In this document: in pieces, positions 30,308-39,736 of the stretch
Layout of the letters: each line of letters opens with the position of its first letter
How positions within the stretch are numbered: position 1 is the stretch's first letter
Assembly (NCBI RefSeq): GCF_023746615.1
Contig: NZ_CP082275.1
Location: 868,001 to 932,000, forward strand
Length of the DNA: 64,000 nucleotides
Direction: 5' to 3'
DNA from: Grimontia kaedaensis
Lineage (GTDB): Bacteria; Pseudomonadota; Gammaproteobacteria; Enterobacterales; Vibrionaceae
Translations under genes and position numbers: made by a program
The notes under the pieces: generated by a model
Seen by the model: only the letters and a program-made list of their open reading frames with translations
The model's database searches: none
Told to the model about the DNA's origin: nothing

Positions 30308-31705
30308 ATGTTTATCCCAGTCATTATGGCCGGAGGTTCGGGAACCCGACTTTGGCCGCTCTCTCGCTCAGCATTTCCAAAGCAGTTCCTATCACTCGAT
30401 ACTGCATCAGAGTTAACTATGCTACAAGCAACTATCGAGCGTCTGGGTGGTTTAGAGTCTGAAGAGCCTATTATTATTTCAAACGAAGACCATCGGTTTA
30501 TTGTTGCAGAACAAATGCGACGTGTTGGGAAAAAATCTCGTATTATTTTGGAACCAGCAGGTAGAAACACTGCTCCTGCGATTGCTCTTGCATCTATGCT
30601 TGCCGCAGAGAATGGAGAAGACCCAATCTTGCTTGTGCTTGCTGCAGATCATTTTGTTAAGAATAAGAGAGCTTTTCAAGAAGCTATAAAACACGCCCTA
30701 GTACAAGCAAGCAATGGAAAATTAGTCACCTTTGGAATTGTACCTACTGCTCCGGAAATTGGATATGGTTATATCCACAGAGGGATGGCAATTGATGAGG
30801 AAGCTTATGAAGTAGAGGCATTTGTTGAAAAGCCCAAAAGAGAGGTGGCTGAACAATATCTGGCTTCCGAGCAATACTATTGGAATAGTGGTTGCTTCAT
30901 GTTTAAAGCTTCGACTTATCTCAAAGAGCTAAAAGCTCATGCCCCAGACATATTTTCACAATGTACTAAAGCTCTTAATGGGCTCAACTTCGATAGTGAT
31001 TTCGTACGAGTCGATGAAGATGAATTTCTAAAATGTCCAGATGATTCGATTGACTACGCTGTAATGGAGCATACCAAACACGCAGTAGTTGTACCGATGG
31101 ATGCTGGGTGGAGTGATGTTGGTTCTTGGTCTGCACTTTGGGATGTCTCAGACAAAGATGAAGACGGCAATGTGCATCATGGTGATGCGATTCTAGAAGA
31201 TACAAAAGGCTGTTATATTTATGCCCCAAATAAACTTGTTGCAGCAGTGGGGCTCAAAGACATAGTTGTCATTGAAACAAAAGATGCGGTTCTGGTTGCA
31301 GATAAATCCAAAGTGCAGGAAGTCAAACGCATAGTTGAATGTTTGAAAGCAGATAGTAGATCTGAATATAGAGAGCATCGCGAAAGTTACCGCCCTTGGG
31401 GTAAATCAGATGCGATAGATAAAGGTGATAGATATAAAGTTAATCGTATAACTGTTGAACCTGGGAAAAAGCAAAGTATGCAGTTTCACTATCACCGAGC
31501 AGAGCATTGGGTGGTTGTATCAGGAACTGCGAAGGTAACTTTTGATAACACAGTGAAAGTGATTACTGAAAATCAATCATTATATATTCCCGTCGGTATG
31601 AATCATATGGTAGAAAACCCAGGGAAAGTACCTCTTGAATTGATTGAAGTGCAGTCAGGTCAGTATCTTCAAGAAGACGATGTAGTTCGCTTTGAGGAAA
31701 AATAA
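30308..31705 (+). CDS. manC: Mannose-1-phosphate guanylyltransferase / mannose-6-phosphate isomerase
   Basis: The 465-residue bifunctional enzyme makes GDP-mannose. The N-terminal nucleotidyltransferase carries [20 protein letters not shown], and the C-terminal type II isomerase cupin has [23 protein letters not shown]-mannose feeds gmd and rmd further along the locus. From here to about 39.7 kb the DNA becomes visibly AT-rich compared with the flanks, a sign of horizontal acquisition. It is followed two bases later by manB. Confidence 0.95.
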   Translation: MFIPVIMAGGSGTRLWPLSRSAFPKQFLSLDTASELTMLQATIERLGGLESEEPIIISNEDHRFIVAEQMRRVGKKSRIILEPAGRNTAPAIALASMLAAENGEDPILLVLAADHFVKNKRAFQEAIKHALVQASNGKLVTFGIVPTAPEIGYGYIHRGMAIDEEAYEVEAFVEKPKREVAEQYLASEQYYWNSGCFMFKASTYLKELKAHAPDIFSQCTKALNGLNFDSDFVRVDEDEFLKCPDDSIDYAVMEHTKHAVVVPMDAGWSDVGSWSALWDVSDKDEDGNVHHGDAILEDTKGCYIYAPNKLVAAVGLKDIVVIETKDAVLVADKSKVQEVKRIVECLKADSRSEYREHRESYRPWGKSDAIDKGDRYKVNRITVEPGKKQSMQFHYHRAEHWVVVSGTAKVTFDNTVKVITENQSLYIPVGMNHMVENPGKVPLELIEVQSGQYLQEDDVVRFEEK

Positions 31706-31707
31706 AA

Positions 31708-33099
31708 ATGAAAAGATTAACATGCTTTAAGGCATACGATATTCGTGGTCAACTTGGTACCGAGCTAGACAATGACATTGCTTATCGAATTGGGCGCGCC
31801 TATGGTCAATACCTGAAAAGTGAAAACTTAAAAGAGAAAACTGTAGTAGTAGGAGGGGATGTACGCCTTACCAGTGAAGATTTGAAACTAGCTCTTGCTG
31901 ATGGTCTGATGAATGCAGGTGTTAATGTGTTGGATATAGGTTTATCTGGTACAGAAGAGGTTTACTTTTCAACATTTCATCTAGGGGTTGACGGGGGCGT
32001 TGAAGTAACAGCAAGCCACAATCCTATGGACTACAACGGAATGAAGTTGGTGCGCGAGGGTGCCAAACCAATTAGTGGTGATACAGGCTTAGGGGAAATT
32101 CAAGCTCTTGCTGAGAGAAATGTTTTTGATGAAGTTGAAAAAAAAGGTACTTACCAAAGAATAGGTATCACTGAAGACTATGTCGATCACTTGATGGGAT
32201 ACATTACTCCTGAAAATATCAAGCCTATGAAACTAGTTATTAACTCAGGTAATGGTGCGGCAGGTCATGTGATCGATGCACTGGAAGCTCGATTTAAAGC
32301 GCAAAACATCCCAATCACAATAATTAAAGTGCACCATGAAGAGAATGGTAACTTTCCGAATGGTATTCCAAATCCATTACTACCTGAGTGTCGTTCCGAT
32401 ACCTCCGAAGCTGTGAAAATGCATAAAGCTGATATGGGCATAGCATTTGACGGTGATTTCGACCGATGTTTTCTATTTGATGAAAATGGAGATTTCATTG
32501 AGGGGTACTATATTGTTGGGTTATTAGCTGAGGCCTTCTTGAAAAAAGAGCCTAGCGCAAAAATAATTCACGATCCTCGCCTCACATGGAATACCATCGA
32601 TATAGTCAGTGACGCTGGAGGTATTCCAATTATGTCAAAAACAGGTCATGCATTTATAAAAGAACGTATGCGTATAGAGGATGCTATCTATGGTGGGGAG
32701 ATGAGTGCTCATCATTACTTTCGTGACTTTGCATATTGTGATTCCGGTATGATTCCTTGGCTCCTAATTACGGAATTACTATCTGTAAAAAATATGAAAT
32801 TATCAGAAACAGTTTCAGACCATATTAATGCATTCCCGTCTTCGGGAGAAATAAACTGTAAGTTAGATGAACCAGAGAAAGCTATAGATGCAGTCCTAAA
32901 AATATATAAAAATGATGCGATAGACATAAATGAGATAGATGGAATAAGTCTTGAGTTCGATAATTGGAGGTTTAACCTACGCACATCAAACACTGAACCA
33001 GTTGTGAGACTTAACGTTGAATCAAGAGGCTGTTCGAAGTTGCTCTTAAATAACACTGAAAAACTGTTAAGGATATTAAACGGGGAAAGTTCATTTTGA
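31708..33099 (+). CDS. manB: Phosphomannomutase
   Basis: The 463-residue protein (CpsG/ManB group) interconverts mannose-6-phosphate and mannose-1-phosphate. The phosphoserine loop is [13 protein letters not shown], the metal-binding loop DGDFDRC, and the sugar-binding loop [10 protein letters not shown]; all are intact. With manC it completes the GDP-mannose supply. Confidence 0.95.
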   Translation: MKRLTCFKAYDIRGQLGTELDNDIAYRIGRAYGQYLKSENLKEKTVVVGGDVRLTSEDLKLALADGLMNAGVNVLDIGLSGTEEVYFSTFHLGVDGGVEVTASHNPMDYNGMKLVREGAKPISGDTGLGEIQALAERNVFDEVEKKGTYQRIGITEDYVDHLMGYITPENIKPMKLVINSGNGAAGHVIDALEARFKAQNIPITIIKVHHEENGNFPNGIPNPLLPECRSDTSEAVKMHKADMGIAFDGDFDRCFLFDENGDFIEGYYIVGLLAEAFLKKEPSAKIIHDPRLTWNTIDIVSDAGGIPIMSKTGHAFIKERMRIEDAIYGGEMSAHHYFRDFAYCDSGMIPWLLITELLSVKNMKLSETVSDHINAFPSSGEINCKLDEPEKAIDAVLKIYKNDAIDINEIDGISLEFDNWRFNLRTSNTEPVVRLNVESRGCSKLLLNNTEKLLRILNGESSF

Positions 33100-33115
33100 G
33101 TAGGTTGAAAGGTTG

Positions 33116-33901
33116 ATGTTTAAAAGCATATACGGTTATAGATTCTATATAGTTTCAGCAATAAAGGCAGATTATAAAACAAGGTATGCAAGAAGCAAAT
33201 TAGGTTTGCTCTGGGCAATACTTCAACCACTAGCGATGGTTTCGGTTTATGCCTTTATTTTATCCAATATACTAACAGCAAAACTGCCAGGAGTCGCTAC
33301 TCAATATGCGTATCCAATTTATATATTGAGTGGTGTGATCGCATGGACTCTATTTTCTGAAGTTGTGACTAGGATGCTATCAGTATTTATAGATAATGCT
33401 AGCTTAATAAAGAAAATGAACTTCCCTAAAGTAACGCTTCCAGTTGTAGTGACAGGAAGCGCTTTAGTAAACTATTTAGTGTTTGTAATACTATCTTACT
33501 TAGTGTTTTTTTTACTGGGTCATAATGCTTTTGGTGGCTTAATTTGGTTGCCTGTTCTGACTATAATTCTTCTAATGTTTTCCATTGGTTTTGGTCTTTT
33601 ATTTGGTATTTTAAATGTATTTATAAGAGACATTAGTCAAATCATATCGATACTTCTTCAGTTTTGGTTTTGGTTTACGCCTATTGTTTATATGACGTCA
33701 ATCATTCCTAATGAATATCATAATATAATTTATATCAACCCTATGGTGAGTATTGTTGAGGGATATCAGGAAGTGATGTTGTACAATGCTTCACCAAATT
33801 TAGTGGCACTCCTTTATCCAGTGACGGTCTCGATTGTACTATTGTTGCTTTCTCTATTTGTTTACAAGAAAGCAAAAATGGAAATGGCAGATGTTTTATG
33901 A
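33116..33901 (+). CDS. wzm: Polysaccharide ABC transporter permease Wzm
   Basis: The 261-residue protein is an ABC-2 type permease with about six membrane spans. The N-terminal cytoplasmic segment YKTRYARSKLGLLWAILQPL is typical of O-antigen and teichoic acid exporters. It works with Wzt to move a finished, lipid-linked polysaccharide across the inner membrane. The ATG at 33116 is preferred to the TTG three bases upstream. Its end overlaps wzt by four bases. Confidence 0.93.
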   Translation: MFKSIYGYRFYIVSAIKADYKTRYARSKLGLLWAILQPLAMVSVYAFILSNILTAKLPGVATQYAYPIYILSGVIAWTLFSEVVTRMLSVFIDNASLIKKMNFPKVTLPVVVTGSALVNYLVFVILSYLVFFLLGHNAFGGLIWLPVLTIILLMFSIGFGLLFGILNVFIRDISQIISILLQFWFWFTPIVYMTSIIPNEYHNIIYINPMVSIVEGYQEVMLYNASPNLVALLYPVTVSIVLLLLSLFVYKKAKMEMADVL

Positions 33902-35127
33902 GTGAAATTTTGGTGGCTAGAAATCTGGCTAAACATTATCGCAATTACGGTAATGAAATCAAAAGGATAATTAGCTGGTTTGGAATTAAAGTTGATTATA
34001 AAAATCAAGAAGTTCTTAATGGGGTTAGTTTTAGTTTAAATAAAGGTGAAGCTCTGGGAGTGGTTGGTAGGAATGGAGCTGGGAAGAGTACCCTTTTGAA
34101 GCTGATAACAGGTACCCTCAATCCCACTTCTGGAAATGTTGTCTCTCATGGCAAAATCTCAGCTATTTTAGAGTTAGGAATGGGCTTTAATATAGAGCTT
34201 ACGGGGAGAGAAAATGTGTATCACTCCTCTGGATTAATGGGGCATTCATTAACCGCTATTGACGGACAAATTAGAGAAATAGAGGCTTTTGCTGATATTG
34301 GTGAGTTTTTTGATTTGCCGATTCGTACTTACAGTAGCGGAATGCAAGCTAGGCTTGCATTTGCTGTTGCGACAGCCTTTCGACCCGACATATTGATTGT
34401 TGATGAAGCATTGAGTGTTGGTGATGCTAGCTTCCAAGCTAAATGCTACAGCCACATGAAAAAAATCAAAGAGGCAGGTACAGCTATTTTGCTAGTGTCC
34501 CATGATGCGCAAGCTATTATGAATTTCTGTGATAGGGCAATTTTTTTACATTGTGGCGAGGTAGTGGCGGATGGTACACCTAAAGAAACAATACAACTGT
34601 ACGATAAAGTTGTAAATAACTATCAAAAGGCTCCCAACCAAAAATCAGACAAAATTTCTGAAGAACCTGATTTTGAGGTAATAGAGTTTGGTACTTTTGA
34701 CCAAAGTGATATAGCTAGAGAAACCTTTTTTCCTGGCGAGTTGATTAAGATTCGAGCAAAGTTTAGTTGTGGGCGAGAATTAAAGGAGCCACACTTAGGT
34801 TTTAGGATTGCAGACAGGTTTGGAATTTCAGTTTTTGAAACAAATACCTACTGTATGGGTATAAAAAGCAAAGTGGTCAAACAAAACGCACTAATTAACA
34901 TCGAGTTTTCTTTAAAGCTTAATATAGGGTATGGAGAGTATACTATAGATTTAGCTTTGGTAAACGAGGGTTTAGACGAACGCTCGTTTAAAGAATCACT
35001 TTTGATGTGTCATAACATTATGAAAATAACAGTTATAGAAGACAAAGGATGTTTCATTTTTAGTGGTTCAGCATTTTTAGAGCCTAAAGTTAGTTTAGAA
35101 ATAGGTAATGTTTATGTTAATAATTGA
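33898..35127 (+). CDS. wzt: Polysaccharide ABC transporter ATPase Wzt with C-terminal carbohydrate-binding-like domain
   Basis: The 409-residue protein has an ABC ATPase domain (Walker A GRNGAGKST at about 57-65, signature YSSGMQARLAF, Walker B ILIVDEAL) and a C-terminal extension of about 150 residues (roughly 255-405). In E. coli O8/O9a Wzt the corresponding beta-sandwich domain recognises the modified non-reducing end of the chain and so permits export only of capped polymers. The extension here has the size and alternating hydrophobic pattern of that domain. Wzm, Wzt and the following methyltransferase overlap and form one translational unit. Confidence 0.93.
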   Translation: MSEILVARNLAKHYRNYGNEIKRIISWFGIKVDYKNQEVLNGVSFSLNKGEALGVVGRNGAGKSTLLKLITGTLNPTSGNVVSHGKISAILELGMGFNIELTGRENVYHSSGLMGHSLTAIDGQIREIEAFADIGEFFDLPIRTYSSGMQARLAFAVATAFRPDILIVDEALSVGDASFQAKCYSHMKKIKEAGTAILLVSHDAQAIMNFCDRAIFLHCGEVVADGTPKETIQLYDKVVNNYQKAPNQKSDKISEEPDFEVIEFGTFDQSDIARETFFPGELIKIRAKFSCGRELKEPHLGFRIADRFGISVFETNTYCMGIKSKVVKQNALINIEFSLKLNIGYGEYTIDLALVNEGLDERSFKESLLMCHNIMKITVIEDKGCFIFSGSAFLEPKVSLEIGNVYVNN

Positions 35128-36106
35128 TGTAGGGTCAAATCATGGTGACTTTGCTCTAGAAATTGCTAAACGAAATAGAGAACTCTCTGTATTAGCCATA
35201 GAACCTATTGATGCTCTTGTAGACCTCATTATAAACAGAAAAAATGAGTTAAATATTGATAATGTCTCTGTAGTTCCTGTTGCGATCGATCTGGTCGCCC
35301 GAAAAGCTAATTTGAATGTAGCTAACCATCATGACTACGGGGTATCTAGTCTACTTGATTTCTCCAAAGATAAGTTAAAAGATGAGTATTGGTCAACTAG
35401 GCAGGATATGTACTTTGATAGCATACAGGCAGTTGATGTGGTACCTCTGTCCGATATTTTACGTAAGTTTAATGTGGGGCCAGGAAATCGAGTTGGATTC
35501 ATTAAAATAGATGCTCAAGGTTTGGACTTGGAGGTGTTGATCTCCGCTGGAGACTTTATAGAATATATAGATTCTGGAATGATGGAAGTAAGTGTTGATA
35601 CTCAACTGGGTCTATATAAAAATGAAAAAAATGACCTCATGTCAATTTTAAATTGGCTCAAAGGTCATGGGTTTAAAGCATATAAATTAAAGCCAAATGA
35701 CCATGCATCAAATGAGTTTAACCTATACTTTTGCAAAAATGGAATGGACAGTGAAGAAATAGAAAGCAAATTCTCACTACGAGGAGTTGATTTATATGAT
35801 GGTAAATTTTTTTGGCATTTCCCTTCACCAAAATTATTACCTGTTGAAGAGCAGCATAATGAAATGAAGTTAGCGGTTGAACGATTGGATAAAGAAATAG
35901 AGATTAAGACAGAACAGTCGAGACAACTGAATAGAGAAATAGAGATTAAGGCAGAACAATCGAGACGACTTATAAATATTTTTGCCATACTTGACTCCAG
36001 AGTTACATCTGTCGAGGATATAATTAATATTGTTCAAAATAGTAGAATGCTAAAAATATTTTTTAAGCTCTCAAGATTGGTTAAATTCAAAAATTACAAA
36101 ATTTAG
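35108..36106 (+). CDS. FkbM-family methyltransferase with C-terminal coiled coil (possible chain terminator)
   Basis: The 332-residue protein has an FkbM-type SAM methyltransferase domain over about residues 1-215: IDVGSNHGDFALEIAK at the SAM site, AIEP, and FIKIDAQGLDLEVL. It is followed by a charged helical region in which residues 263-276 and 277-290 are near-identical 14-mers (EIEIKTEQSRQLNR, EIEIKAEQSRRLIN), two heptads each. The tail ends in a basic, hydrophobic helix (MLKIFFKLSRLVKF). Start overlaps wzt by 20 bases. By analogy with WbdD of E. coli O9a, which caps the chain and measures its length with a coiled coil, it may methylate the chain end recognised by Wzt. That role is inference. 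Confidence 0.82.
   Translation: MFMLIIDVGSNHGDFALEIAKRNRELSVLAIEPIDALVDLIINRKNELNIDNVSVVPVAIDLVARKANLNVANHHDYGVSSLLDFSKDKLKDEYWSTRQDMYFDSIQAVDVVPLSDILRKFNVGPGNRVGFIKIDAQGLDLEVLISAGDFIEYIDSGMMEVSVDTQLGLYKNEKNDLMSILNWLKGHGFKAYKLKPNDHASNEFNLYFCKNGMDSEEIESKFSLRGVDLYDGKFFWHFPSPKLLPVEEQHNEMKLAVERLDKEIEIKTEQSRQLNREIEIKAEQSRRLINIFAILDSRVTSVEDIINIVQNSRMLKIFFKLSRLVKFKNYKI
35894..35977 (+). repeat. 42-bp in-frame tandem duplication in the methyltransferase gene
   Basis: Two 42-base units (35894-35935, 35936-35977) differ at only a few positions and encode 14-residue, two-heptad repeats of the coiled coil. Confidence 0.88.
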
Positions 36107-36117
36107 GACTGTGTTTG

Positions 36118-37341
36118 ATGGATTCAACGAAGAGCAAAGACGAAGCTTTCTATTATATTCAACAATATGTTAACAGAGACAATCGAGTCGCTTGGATCGG
36201 CTCAAAACCTGTTTTAAGCTCAGAGGCTATGCCACTAGATAGTTCGACCAACTATCGAGTGCACTCTTCACTACATAAACAGTTCGGAACAGTATTGCTT
36301 GTCGAAAGTGAATTGTTTTCAAAGTATCCTCATTGTTGGAGACTAGTATTAGATGAAGCAATAAGGCTTATTCCATCCGAGGGCATCTTAGTTTTCAGAA
36401 CAAGAGATAGTGAAAATGGAACACTATTTAGTTTGAAATCTGTCCTATCTAGAAATCCTAATACGAAAACAGAGTTGGTTAGCCAGAAAAATTTTGCTAA
36501 TGAAATAATTTCCACTTTCAAAATACAGCGTTTGAACTTAGAACATTACAATAATTCATCATGGACCGTTGGAATATTATCGAATGGTACAAAAAATGAG
36601 AACGTGGTTAATCTAGTTAATAAGGCTAAAAGTTTATCTAGCTCAGTTAGTCTTGAATTCATAATTGCAGGTCCTAAAATCGATGAGATAGATGATAGGG
36701 AAGACGTAAGATTTGTTTTTACTGATACTGACGAATTACCTAGAATTTCAGAAAAAAAACACTTGATCATGCAAAAGGCAAGAAACTCTAACGTTCTGAT
36801 AATACATGATAGGTACCAGCTTTCGGATAATTTCTTTAAAGGATTCGAAGACTTTGGTTATGATTTTGATTTTATTACAGTTCGTCAAAAATACCCATCA
36901 GGTAGCGAATTTCCAGCATACTTATATTTTCCGGTAAATAAAAAAATTTGGCAGTCACCTGTTAAGGTCGAAAAGTTCAATCAAGTTTATGATTCCTCAT
37001 TTATAAACGGGGGATTAATCATCCTTAAGAAACACCTAGCAGACGAATGTAACTTCAATTCTTTATTGCTGCATAACGAAGCTGAGGATGTGGAAATTTC
37101 AATGCAGATGTGCTCGCTTGGATTGTATCCAAGAATAAATACCATTTCTTTAGCGCACACATTAGGTATTGATGAATCATATACGGAATCATTTATTTCA
37201 AGTGATTCATTCAAAAGAGTCAAAGTTTTTTCAATTAGAAGATTGATGCTTACTGTTTGGCTTAAAATACCGGAAAAAGTTCGGAAAAATATTCGAGGAA
37301 GTGGTGTTTATGAAAAAGCCAAAACTTACTATCGTAGTTGA
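36118..37341 (+). CDS. Two-domain protein: methyltransferase-like N-terminus, glycosyltransferase-like C-terminus
   Basis: The 407-residue protein is not recognised as a named family. The first 140 residues look like a class I methyltransferase fold (VAWIGSKPVLSS, then LDEAIRLIPSEGILVFRTRD), but lack a clear glycine-rich SAM loop. Residues about 145-360 resemble a GT-A type glycosyltransferase: WTVGILSNGT, LEFIIAGP, LIIHDRYQLS in place of a DxD motif, and NEAEDVEISMQMCSLGL, which matches the ED-containing acceptor region of GT2 enzymes. It is AT-rich, like its neighbours. The ATG at 36118 is preferred to the TTG before it. A capsule or O-antigen glycosyltransferase is the likely role. Confidence 0.6.
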   Translation: MDSTKSKDEAFYYIQQYVNRDNRVAWIGSKPVLSSEAMPLDSSTNYRVHSSLHKQFGTVLLVESELFSKYPHCWRLVLDEAIRLIPSEGILVFRTRDSENGTLFSLKSVLSRNPNTKTELVSQKNFANEIISTFKIQRLNLEHYNNSSWTVGILSNGTKNENVVNLVNKAKSLSSSVSLEFIIAGPKIDEIDDREDVRFVFTDTDELPRISEKKHLIMQKARNSNVLIIHDRYQLSDNFFKGFEDFGYDFDFITVRQKYPSGSEFPAYLYFPVNKKIWQSPVKVEKFNQVYDSSFINGGLIILKKHLADECNFNSLLLHNEAEDVEISMQMCSLGLYPRINTISLAHTLGIDESYTESFISSDSFKRVKVFSIRRLMLTVWLKIPEKVRKNIRGSGVYEKAKTYYRS

Positions 37342-38467
37342 TGATAGTATATTAGAGCATCATCACGGAGTGAGGAGATATCTTCTCTCTTTTTCTCATC
37401 GCTTAAAATCTCTATATGAGATTGAAGTATTCCGTGTTCAGTTTGGGGACTTCGGAGAGTGTTTCTACAGTAAATTAAAGTTTGACTATGACTATAGTGT
37501 CAATAACGGATTTAATGAAAGCTATAAGTTAGATAGTTTAGAGCACAAGGTACTTGTTGATTTTTTATTTAATAGTAAGCGAGATTCTGAATCTCAAAGG
37601 GACTACTTCTCGTTTACTGCGTTATATTACGGTGCAACATTACCTAATTCTGATATATGTATAGTAGGTTCTCCTTGGATTTTATGTCGTTTAGAATCCG
37701 AAATTTCCGCAGATAAAAAATATTGTATTGGATATGATGCCATACCAAATACCTATTCAATGGATGATGTTAGTGATTCGGCACTCTACAATTTTGCCCG
37801 AGAGCATTTTTTGGGATATGAAAAAGCTAACGTACGATATGACGGAATTCTTGCTATATCGGAAGCTGCAAAACAACAAATCACATCATTAGGAATAGAA
37901 CCAAGTAAGGTATTCGTAATTCCTCCATTTTTACCTCTGGGTTTTCAATCAATAGAAACGAAAGAGAGAAAGAATAACACTCTGATCTTGGCTGCACCTT
38001 TTGATGATAGAAAAGGATTCAAAAGAATACCAAAACTGATAAATGAAACAGATGTAGAAAGGGTTATTATATTTGGCGGTGTTCGCTGTAATAAAGAGTC
38101 TGTTTTGGAGTTTTTCAAAGAACTGTCTTGTAAATCAGTTGAATGGTGGCCAAAGGTAACAACTGAAGATCAGATAAGACTGTATAATTCAGCAAATCTA
38201 CTTATTTTTCCATCTTACTCAGAAGGCCTTGGTTTACCTGTAATTGAAGCGCTCTCATGCGGTACAAACGTATTAGTCAGTGATATAGAGCCCCTGAACA
38301 AACTTGTATGCAAAGACTCCATTTTACCAATGGATAAAAAGAAATGTACTTTATTAATAAATGAAAGTATATCTTTGGTAAATGTAGAGGAGAATAAAGA
38401 CTATGCGCATTCAAATTGGGGGAAGGAGAAGTTTGCTTCCAGAATGCATAATATTTTTGATAGGTAA
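37310..38467 (+). CDS. Glycosyltransferase family 4 protein
   Basis: The 385-residue protein has a GT-B layout with a family 4 (Glycos_transf_1) C-terminus: AAPFDDRKGFKRIPKLI at the nucleotide-sugar domain start and PSYSEGLGLPVIEALSCGTNVLVSDIEPL, the EGLGLPxxEA form of the E-x7-E motif. The N-terminus begins LTIVVDDSILEHHHGVRRYL, as in rhamnosyl- and mannosyltransferases of O-antigen loci. It overlaps the preceding gene by 32 bases. The sugar specificity is not readable from sequence. Confidence 0.85.
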   Translation: MKKPKLTIVVDDSILEHHHGVRRYLLSFSHRLKSLYEIEVFRVQFGDFGECFYSKLKFDYDYSVNNGFNESYKLDSLEHKVLVDFLFNSKRDSESQRDYFSFTALYYGATLPNSDICIVGSPWILCRLESEISADKKYCIGYDAIPNTYSMDDVSDSALYNFAREHFLGYEKANVRYDGILAISEAAKQQITSLGIEPSKVFVIPPFLPLGFQSIETKERKNNTLILAAPFDDRKGFKRIPKLINETDVERVIIFGGVRCNKESVLEFFKELSCKSVEWWPKVTTEDQIRLYNSANLLIFPSYSEGLGLPVIEALSCGTNVLVSDIEPLNKLVCKDSILPMDKKKCTLLINESISLVNVEENKDYAHSNWGKEKFASRMHNIFDR

Positions 38468-38472
38468 TAGTT

Positions 38473-39111
38473 ATGGAAATAATATCTCATCGCGGGTATT
38501 GGAAAAACGAAGATGAAAAGAATCAGGCTCACGCTTTCGATAGAAGTTTTGGACTAGGTTTTGGAACTGAAACTGACGTTCGTGATTGTGCCGGAAGATT
38601 GGTAATTAGCCATGATATGCCGTCAGGCAACGAAATTTTATTTGAAGACCTACTAAAAATATATGTTTCTTCAGATTGTGAAGGTACCTTAGCATTAAAC
38701 ATCAAAGCAGACGGATTATCCAATGTCGTTTCTTCGAAACTTAAAGAATATGGAGTTAAAAATTACGTATTCTTCGACATGTCAATCCCTGATACTTTAT
38801 CTTACAGGCGAAATAACCTTAACTATTTAGTAAGGTTTAGCGAGTTTGAGGTCGAAAATCGGCTTTGGGAGGATGCTGAAGGCGTTTGGTTCGACAGTTT
38901 TGAAGATAATTTCATTAATTTTGACATGTTGGATTTATTTTTGAAAAAAGGACTTAAAGTGTATATTGTTTCGGCGGAGCTTCATAAAAGAGACCATTTT
39001 ACGCAGTGGGAAGGAATCAAAAATTATATGAATGAGACCACTTTTGGCCACTCAATGGTTTTGTGTACGGATTATCCGGAGATAGCTAGGAGATACTTCT
39101 ATGGTAAATGA
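38473..39111 (+). CDS. Glycerophosphodiester phosphodiesterase-like enzyme (PLC-like fold)
   Basis: The 212-residue protein shows the GDPD catalytic set: H6-R7-G8, N17, E33 and D35 in TETDVRD, and H47 in SHD. There is no signal peptide, so it is cytoplasmic. The family hydrolyses glycerophosphodiesters, releasing glycerol-3-phosphate, but short members in polysaccharide loci are poorly characterised. It overlaps the following HAD gene by 11 bases, suggesting a shared pathway with it and the two nucleotidyltransferases downstream. Confidence 0.8.
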   Translation: MEIISHRGYWKNEDEKNQAHAFDRSFGLGFGTETDVRDCAGRLVISHDMPSGNEILFEDLLKIYVSSDCEGTLALNIKADGLSNVVSSKLKEYGVKNYVFFDMSIPDTLSYRRNNLNYLVRFSEFEVENRLWEDAEGVWFDSFEDNFINFDMLDLFLKKGLKVYIVSAELHKRDHFTQWEGIKNYMNETTFGHSMVLCTDYPEIARRYFYGK

Positions 39112-39736
39112 AATTAAAGCTGTCATCTTTGATATGGACGGCGTTCTAATAGACGCAAAAGATTGGCATTATGAAGCTCTAAATAAGGCCCTGGCTATAT
39201 TTGGGTTGGAAATTAACCGCTATGATCACCTCGTCACTTTTGATGGGTTGTCTACAAGCCAGAAACTAAATATTCTTTCAAAAACACATGTACTTCCTGG
39301 ATCGCTTCATTCGTTTATTAACGAAATGAAGCAACAGTACACAATGGATATAACGCATCAGCTTTGTAAGCCCGCATTCAACCATCAGTTTGCTTTGTCT
39401 AAGTTGCGTCAAGAAGGCTATAAGTTGGCTGTTGCATCAAATTCAATAAGAAACACTGTAAAAGTTATGATGGAAAAATCAAGCCTTGCAGAATATCTTG
39501 ATTTCTACCTATCTAACCAAGATGTGACAAAAGGCAAACCTGATCCAGAGATCTATCAGCTCGCTATAAAAAAGTTGGGTCTAGAACCGTCGCAAGTGGT
39601 TATCGTTGAAGATAACGAGAATGGGCTGAAGGCGGCTAGGGCTTCTGGGGCCAATGTTTTTAAAGTTGAGACTGTGCATGACGTGACTTTCGAAAATATC
39701 AAAAAATTCATCAATGAGGTAGAAGGAAATGATTAA
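39101..39736 (+). CDS. HAD-superfamily phosphatase/phosphomutase
   Basis: The 211-residue protein begins with the HAD motif FDMDGVLIDA (nucleophile D11, general acid D13). Motif II is ASNSIR and motif III/IV is KGKPDPEIY with IVEDNENGLKAA. Its helical cap resembles beta-phosphoglucomutase and phosphatase members. In nucleotide-sugar cassettes such enzymes dephosphorylate or isomerise a sugar or polyol phosphate before activation. It overlaps genes on both sides. Confidence 0.85.
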   Translation: MVNEIKAVIFDMDGVLIDAKDWHYEALNKALAIFGLEINRYDHLVTFDGLSTSQKLNILSKTHVLPGSLHSFINEMKQQYTMDITHQLCKPAFNHQFALSKLRQEGYKLAVASNSIRNTVKVMMEKSSLAEYLDFYLSNQDVTKGKPDPEIYQLAIKKLGLEPSQVVIVEDNENGLKAARASGANVFKVETVHDVTFENIKKFINEVEGND

